Shown here one piece after another: positions 6,051 to 9,375 of a stretch of DNA of 9,375 nucleotides. The first letter of the stretch is position 1. Each line of letters opens with the position of its first letter. The notes below the pieces were generated by a model. The model did not search any database. It was not told the DNA's origin and worked only from the letters and a program-made list of their open reading frames with translations. Source of the DNA: Betaproteobacteria bacterium. Lineage in GTDB: Bacteria; Pseudomonadota; Gammaproteobacteria; Burkholderiales; Sulfuriferulaceae. The stretch is from the NCBI GenBank assembly GCA_003455595.1, contig DMQT01000229.1:14225-23599 (forward strand), read 5' to 3'. Both the position numbers and the translations under genes were made by a program.

Positions 6051-8177
6051 ATGAAATACCTGGTCCTGATCAGCTTTGTGGTAGGTGCTGTGCTGGTGTA
6101 CCTGCTCGCTTCGGCCAGCGCCAATACCGACCTGTTTGCCAGCAACTTTCCCTACCTGCTAGCCGTCACCGGCGCACTGGTGGCGGGGCTGCTGGTGCTG
6201 GTCGGTTATCAGATATTCCAGTTGCGGCAGAAGATCAGAAACGGCGTATTCGGCGCCAAACTGACGTTGCGCCTGATGTTGATGTTCGGCCTGATGGCGC
6301 TGTTGCCGGGTGCCATTATCTATACCGTATCGTTTCAGTTTCTGTCCAAAAGCATCGAGTCATGGTTTGACGTGCGTGTTGATAACGCGCTGGGCAGCGG
6401 TCTCAATCTGGGTCAGGCAGTGCTGGACAACCAGCAGCGCGAGCTCACCAAAAAAGCCGAGAGCATGGCGCTATCGCTGGCGGATGAAGCGCCCACCGCG
6501 CATATCCATCAACTCAGCACCTTGCGTGAGCAATACGGCGTACAGGAAGCCACGCTGTTCAGCGAACGCGGCAAGATCATTGCCTTTGCTGGCAACGAAC
6601 GCGCCGGCATGATGCCGATGATTCCCAGCAACACCGTGCTGTGGCAGGTGCGGCAACAACAACCGTATGCGCGTATCGAATCACTACCCAGCGGCGGCCT
6701 GATAGTGCGCGTGGTGGTGCCGGTCAACCTGCTCTCGTTCACCGAGAATATCCGCGTGCTGCAACTGATCCAGCCGGTGCCCGCCAAACTCGCCGACGAT
6801 GCCGAGGCGGTGCGTACCGCGTATCAGGATTATCAGGAGCTGTCGTTGTCGCGGCTGGGTTTGAAGCGCCTGTACGGCCTGACACTGACGCTGACCTTGC
6901 TGCTGGCGCTGCTCGCCACGGTGGCATTGGCGTTCCTCATCAGCGAACAAATGGCGGCGCCGCTACGCGCCCTGGCCAAGGGCACCCGTGCCGTTGCCAA
7001 AGGCGATTTCAGCCAGATGCACCCGGTGCACAACCGCGACGAACTCGGCGTGCTGACGCAATCGTTCAACCGCATGACGCGCCAGCTGGCCGACGCGCGC
7101 AATGCCACAGAAGTGAGCCGCGAACAAATCGAAAAATCCTACGCCTACCTGGAAAACATCCTCGCCAATTTGACTTCAGGCGTGATCGCGTTCGACGAGC
7201 AGTTGCAGGTGCGCACCATCAACCCGGTGGCGGAACAGATGCTGGGTATCGCCGCTGGCGCACTGCGCAACGTGCAACTCTACCAGTGGGGCAACCGGGT
7301 GCCCGCGCTGGCCGCGTTTGCCAACGCGCTGGCAGAGCAATTTAATTTACACGGCACTGACAACTGGAAACGCCAGATTGAATTGGATAGCAGCGACGGC
7401 AAGCACACCTTGCTGGCGCATGCCACCCACCTGCCGAGCGGGGTGGACAACGGGTTTGTGCTGGTATTCGACGACATCACGCACCTCATCAAGGCGCAGC
7501 GCGACGCGGCCTGGGGCGAAGTGGCGCGGCGACTGGCGCACGAAATCAAGAACCCGCTGACGCCGATTCAACTCTCGGCCGAACGCATCCAGCACAAGTT
7601 CGCCAGCAAGCTTGACGCCGCCGACGCCGACACCCTGGCGCGCGCGACCCAAACCATCGTTAACCAGGTATCGGCGATGAAGCATATGGTCAATGCCTTC
7701 GCCGAATATGCACGCACGCCTACCGTACAGCTGGAGGCACTCAAACTCAATTCGCTGGTGCGCGAGGTATTGCGCCTGTATGACCTGGGGCCCGACACCG
7801 AACTGGCATTGACCCCCAACCTGCCGCTGGTGATGGGCGATGCCACCCTGCTGCGTCAGGTGATCCACAATCTGCTGCAAAATGCGCAAGACGCGCTGGC
7901 GGATAATCCCGCGCCGCACATTGTGTTATCAACCGCACAGACCGAAGACGGCGTAAGCCTCACGATTCGCGACAACGGCCCCGGCTTCCCGCCGGAACTA
8001 ATGACGCGCCTGTTTGAACCCTACGCCACCACCAAGCCCAAAGGCACTGGACTGGGGCTCGCGATTGTGAAAAAAATCATTGAGGAACATCACGGCATGA
8101 TACGCATCGAGAACGTGCAGCCGCATGGCGCCATTGTGTGCATTCGGTTGCCAGCAGCACAGGGAGAAGCAGTATGA
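6051..8177 (+). CDS. ntrY: Nitrogen-regulation-type sensor histidine kinase NtrY
   Basis: A 708-residue membrane histidine kinase, typical NtrY length. Three helices lie in the first 95 residues (about 2-24, 33-56, 73-95), then a periplasmic sensor region of about 100-270, and a fourth helix at 273-297. HAMP follows (298-350, APLRALAKGTRAVAKGDFS), then PAS (about 362-480, LENILANLTSGVIAFD), HisKA with the phospho-acceptor His497 in RRLAHEIKNPLTPIQLSAERI, and HATPase_c with the N box around N607/N611, G1 DNGPGF (641-646), F box LFEPYATT and G2 GTGLGL (665-670). All catalytic boxes are intact. The partner is NtrX, whose ATG overlaps the ntrY stop (ATGA). NtrYX systems have been linked to nitrogen metabolism, redox/oxygen control and exopolysaccharide or envelope functions, and the signal here cannot be read from sequence. 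The gene begins 20 bases after the DUF4390 gene, with no strong ribosome binding site. Confidence 0.93.
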   Translation: MKYLVLISFVVGAVLVYLLASASANTDLFASNFPYLLAVTGALVAGLLVLVGYQIFQLRQKIRNGVFGAKLTLRLMLMFGLMALLPGAIIYTVSFQFLSKSIESWFDVRVDNALGSGLNLGQAVLDNQQRELTKKAESMALSLADEAPTAHIHQLSTLREQYGVQEATLFSERGKIIAFAGNERAGMMPMIPSNTVLWQVRQQQPYARIESLPSGGLIVRVVVPVNLLSFTENIRVLQLIQPVPAKLADDAEAVRTAYQDYQELSLSRLGLKRLYGLTLTLTLLLALLATVALAFLISEQMAAPLRALAKGTRAVAKGDFSQMHPVHNRDELGVLTQSFNRMTRQLADARNATEVSREQIEKSYAYLENILANLTSGVIAFDEQLQVRTINPVAEQMLGIAAGALRNVQLYQWGNRVPALAAFANALAEQFNLHGTDNWKRQIELDSSDGKHTLLAHATHLPSGVDNGFVLVFDDITHLIKAQRDAAWGEVARRLAHEIKNPLTPIQLSAERIQHKFASKLDAADADTLARATQTIVNQVSAMKHMVNAFAEYARTPTVQLEALKLNSLVREVLRLYDLGPDTELALTPNLPLVMGDATLLRQVIHNLLQNAQDALADNPAPHIVLSTAQTEDGVSLTIRDNGPGFPPELMTRLFEPYATTKPKGTGLGLAIVKKIIEEHHGMIRIENVQPHGAIVCIRLPAAQGEAV

Positions 8178-9375
8178 GTGGTCAGATTCTGGTGGTTGAC
8201 GACGAACCCGGCATCCGTGAACTGCTATCGGAAATCCTTGCGGATGAAGGTTACGATGTGGCAGTGGCCGACAATGCCAGTACTGCACGCAGCTATCGCC
8301 AGCACACCCGCCCGGATCTGGTACTGCTCGACATCTGGATGCCCGACACCGACGGCATTACCCTGCTCAAGGAATGGGCTGGCAATGGCCAGCTCACCAT
8401 GCCGGTGGTGATGATGTCCGGCCACGGCACCATTGATACCGCAGTCGAAGCCACGCGCATGGGCGCGGCGGATTTTCTGGAAAAGCCCATCGCGCTGCAA
8501 AAACTGCTGACCACCGTTGGGCGCGTGCTCAAACACAGTGCCACCCGCGCCCAGCCCAGCATGAGCCTGGCCGGGCTCGGACGTAGCCCGGTGATCCAGA
8601 CGCTGAAGGAACAACTGACACGCATCGCCAACCTGCAAACACCGGTACTGCTGCTGAGCGAACCCGGCAGCGGAGCACGCATGTGCGGGCATTTTTTGCA
8701 GCCCAACAACAGCCCTTGGGTTGAGCTGGACGACCCGGTCAAGCTGGTTGAATCGCCGCTCGATCTGCTGCAGCAGGCACGCGACGGCGTACTGTATATC
8801 CCCGAGATGTACAGCCTCGGCAAGCTGGCACAAAAAGGCCTGGCAATGGCGCTGGAACGCGCCGAAAAATACAACGTGCGCATCATCTGCGCCACCAGCG
8901 AAGACCTCGCCCAACGCGCCACCAGCGGCGAATTCGACAGCCGCCTGTACTATGCGCTGGGTGCGCTGAGCATCCGTATTCCGAGCTTGCGCGAACACCG
9001 CGATGACATTCCCGACATCGCCAGTTTCATCCTGGCGCAACTGGTCGAGGCCAACCACCTGCCACCGCGTCGCTTCACCACCGCCGCGCTCAACACCCTG
9101 CGCAATGCCGATTGGCCCGGCAATCTGCTGCAGCTCGACAACATGGTACACACCCTGGCAGTGACTGCCGAAGGCGAGGAAATTGACGCCGACGAGGTAC
9201 AGCAAGCCTTGCGCCCGTTGCATGAAAGCCTGCCTGCCAGCCTCATCGAGATTCCGGTTGACCAGCCGCTGCGCGAAGCGCGCGACGCGTTCGAGCGCAG
9301 CTATTTCGAGCGGCTAATCCAGAAGGAAGGCGGCAACATGAGCCGCGTGGCCGAACTGGCCGGGGTCGAGCGCAC
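8174..9375 (+). CDS. ntrX: NtrX response regulator with degenerate AAA+ domain (partial, 3' end outside window)
   Basis: The frame is open to the window end, with 400 complete codons visible. A strong ribosome binding site (AGGGAG at 8161-8166, 7 bases ahead) and the ATGA overlap with ntrY fix the start. Residues 1-120 are an intact receiver domain: acidic D9/D10, phospho-acceptor Asp53 in LLDIWMPDTDG, Ser82 and Lys104 in the EKP motif. Residues ~133-345 keep the AAA+ scaffold (RIICATSEDL, SIRIPSLREHRDDIP, DWPGNLLQLDN), but the Walker A equivalent is SEPGSGAR (162-169, Lys to Ala), the GAFTGA loop is absent, the Walker B equivalent is GVLYIPEM (205-212, Asp to Pro) and both arginine-finger positions are changed (D255, A261). 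A Fis-type helix-turn-helix begins near 377 (ERLIQKEGGNMSRVAELAGVER) and looks normal. It probably binds DNA as a phosphorylation-controlled regulator without sigma-54 ATPase activity. Confidence 0.9.
   Translation, partial: MSGQILVVDDEPGIRELLSEILADEGYDVAVADNASTARSYRQHTRPDLVLLDIWMPDTDGITLLKEWAGNGQLTMPVVMMSGHGTIDTAVEATRMGAADFLEKPIALQKLLTTVGRVLKHSATRAQPSMSLAGLGRSPVIQTLKEQLTRIANLQTPVLLLSEPGSGARMCGHFLQPNNSPWVELDDPVKLVESPLDLLQQARDGVLYIPEMYSLGKLAQKGLAMALERAEKYNVRIICATSEDLAQRATSGEFDSRLYYALGALSIRIPSLREHRDDIPDIASFILAQLVEANHLPPRRFTTAALNTLRNADWPGNLLQLDNMVHTLAVTAEGEEIDADEVQQALRPLHESLPASLIEIPVDQPLREARDAFERSYFERLIQKEGGNMSRVAELAGVER

Noticed and set aside
6641..7345. 234-codon + strand frame inside ntrY
   Set aside because: It is out of frame with ntrY, rich in Arg/Gly/Ala as expected for a shifted frame of GC-rich DNA, and covers the HAMP/PAS-coding part of the real gene.
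8225..9223. 332-codon open frame on the minus strand
   Set aside because: It lies entirely antisense to ntrX, is rich in residues expected from the reverse complement of a GC-rich gene and matches no family I know. The + strand frame has receiver, AAA+ and HTH domains plus a strong ribosome binding site.
1..9375. CRISPR arrays, tRNA/rRNA genes, insertion-sequence ends
   Set aside because: I saw no regularly spaced repeats, no tRNA-like cloverleaf in the few intergenic bases and no transposase or terminal inverted repeats, including around the 1154-2113 accessory block.

Overview
The window looks like chromosomal DNA of a betaproteobacterium, possibly a Nitrosomonadales/Gallionella-like lineage. 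GC content is high, and the order rsmB – DUF4390 protein – ntrY – ntrX is one I associate with Betaproteobacteria. The taxonomic guess rests on gene order and protein resemblance recalled from memory, not on a search. Every gene I can support lies on the + strand, coding density is very high, and no stretch over 300 bases lacks a gene.

Left part (1-1417): the 3' end of an exonuclease III gene runs into a small PACE-family drug/proton antiporter through an ATGA overlap. Nine bases later comes an 87-codon reading frame. Its first ~63 residues resemble the start of MmeI-like (type IIL) restriction-modification enzymes and its last ~24 residues resemble their extreme C-terminus, so it is best read as the in-frame deletion scar of a lost ~1000-residue enzyme.

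Middle (1418-2113): a 78-base gap carries a candidate promoter, a perfect 7-bp-arm palindrome and a good ribosome binding site. It is followed by a two-gene toxin-antitoxin module: an AbrB/MazE-fold antitoxin and a Doc (death-on-curing) toxin with an intact HPFVDGNKR motif. The RM relic and this module together look like a small accessory or defence insertion between housekeeping genes.

Right part (2134-9375): a tightly packed run, possibly one transcription unit, of ampG (muropeptide permease), a TauE/SafE-like membrane protein with a HCxGMCGG motif, rsmB (16S rRNA m5C967 methyltransferase), a secreted DUF4390 protein whose start lies inside rsmB, ntrY (membrane sensor kinase) and ntrX (response regulator, cut by the window end). 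NtrY would sense an unknown signal at the membrane and phosphorylate NtrX.

The most notable observation is NtrX. Its receiver domain and the start of its Fis-type DNA-binding helix are intact. Its central AAA+ domain has lost the Walker A lysine, the Walker B aspartate, both arginine-finger positions and the whole GAFTGA loop, so it is predicted not to act as a conventional sigma-54 activator ATPase.
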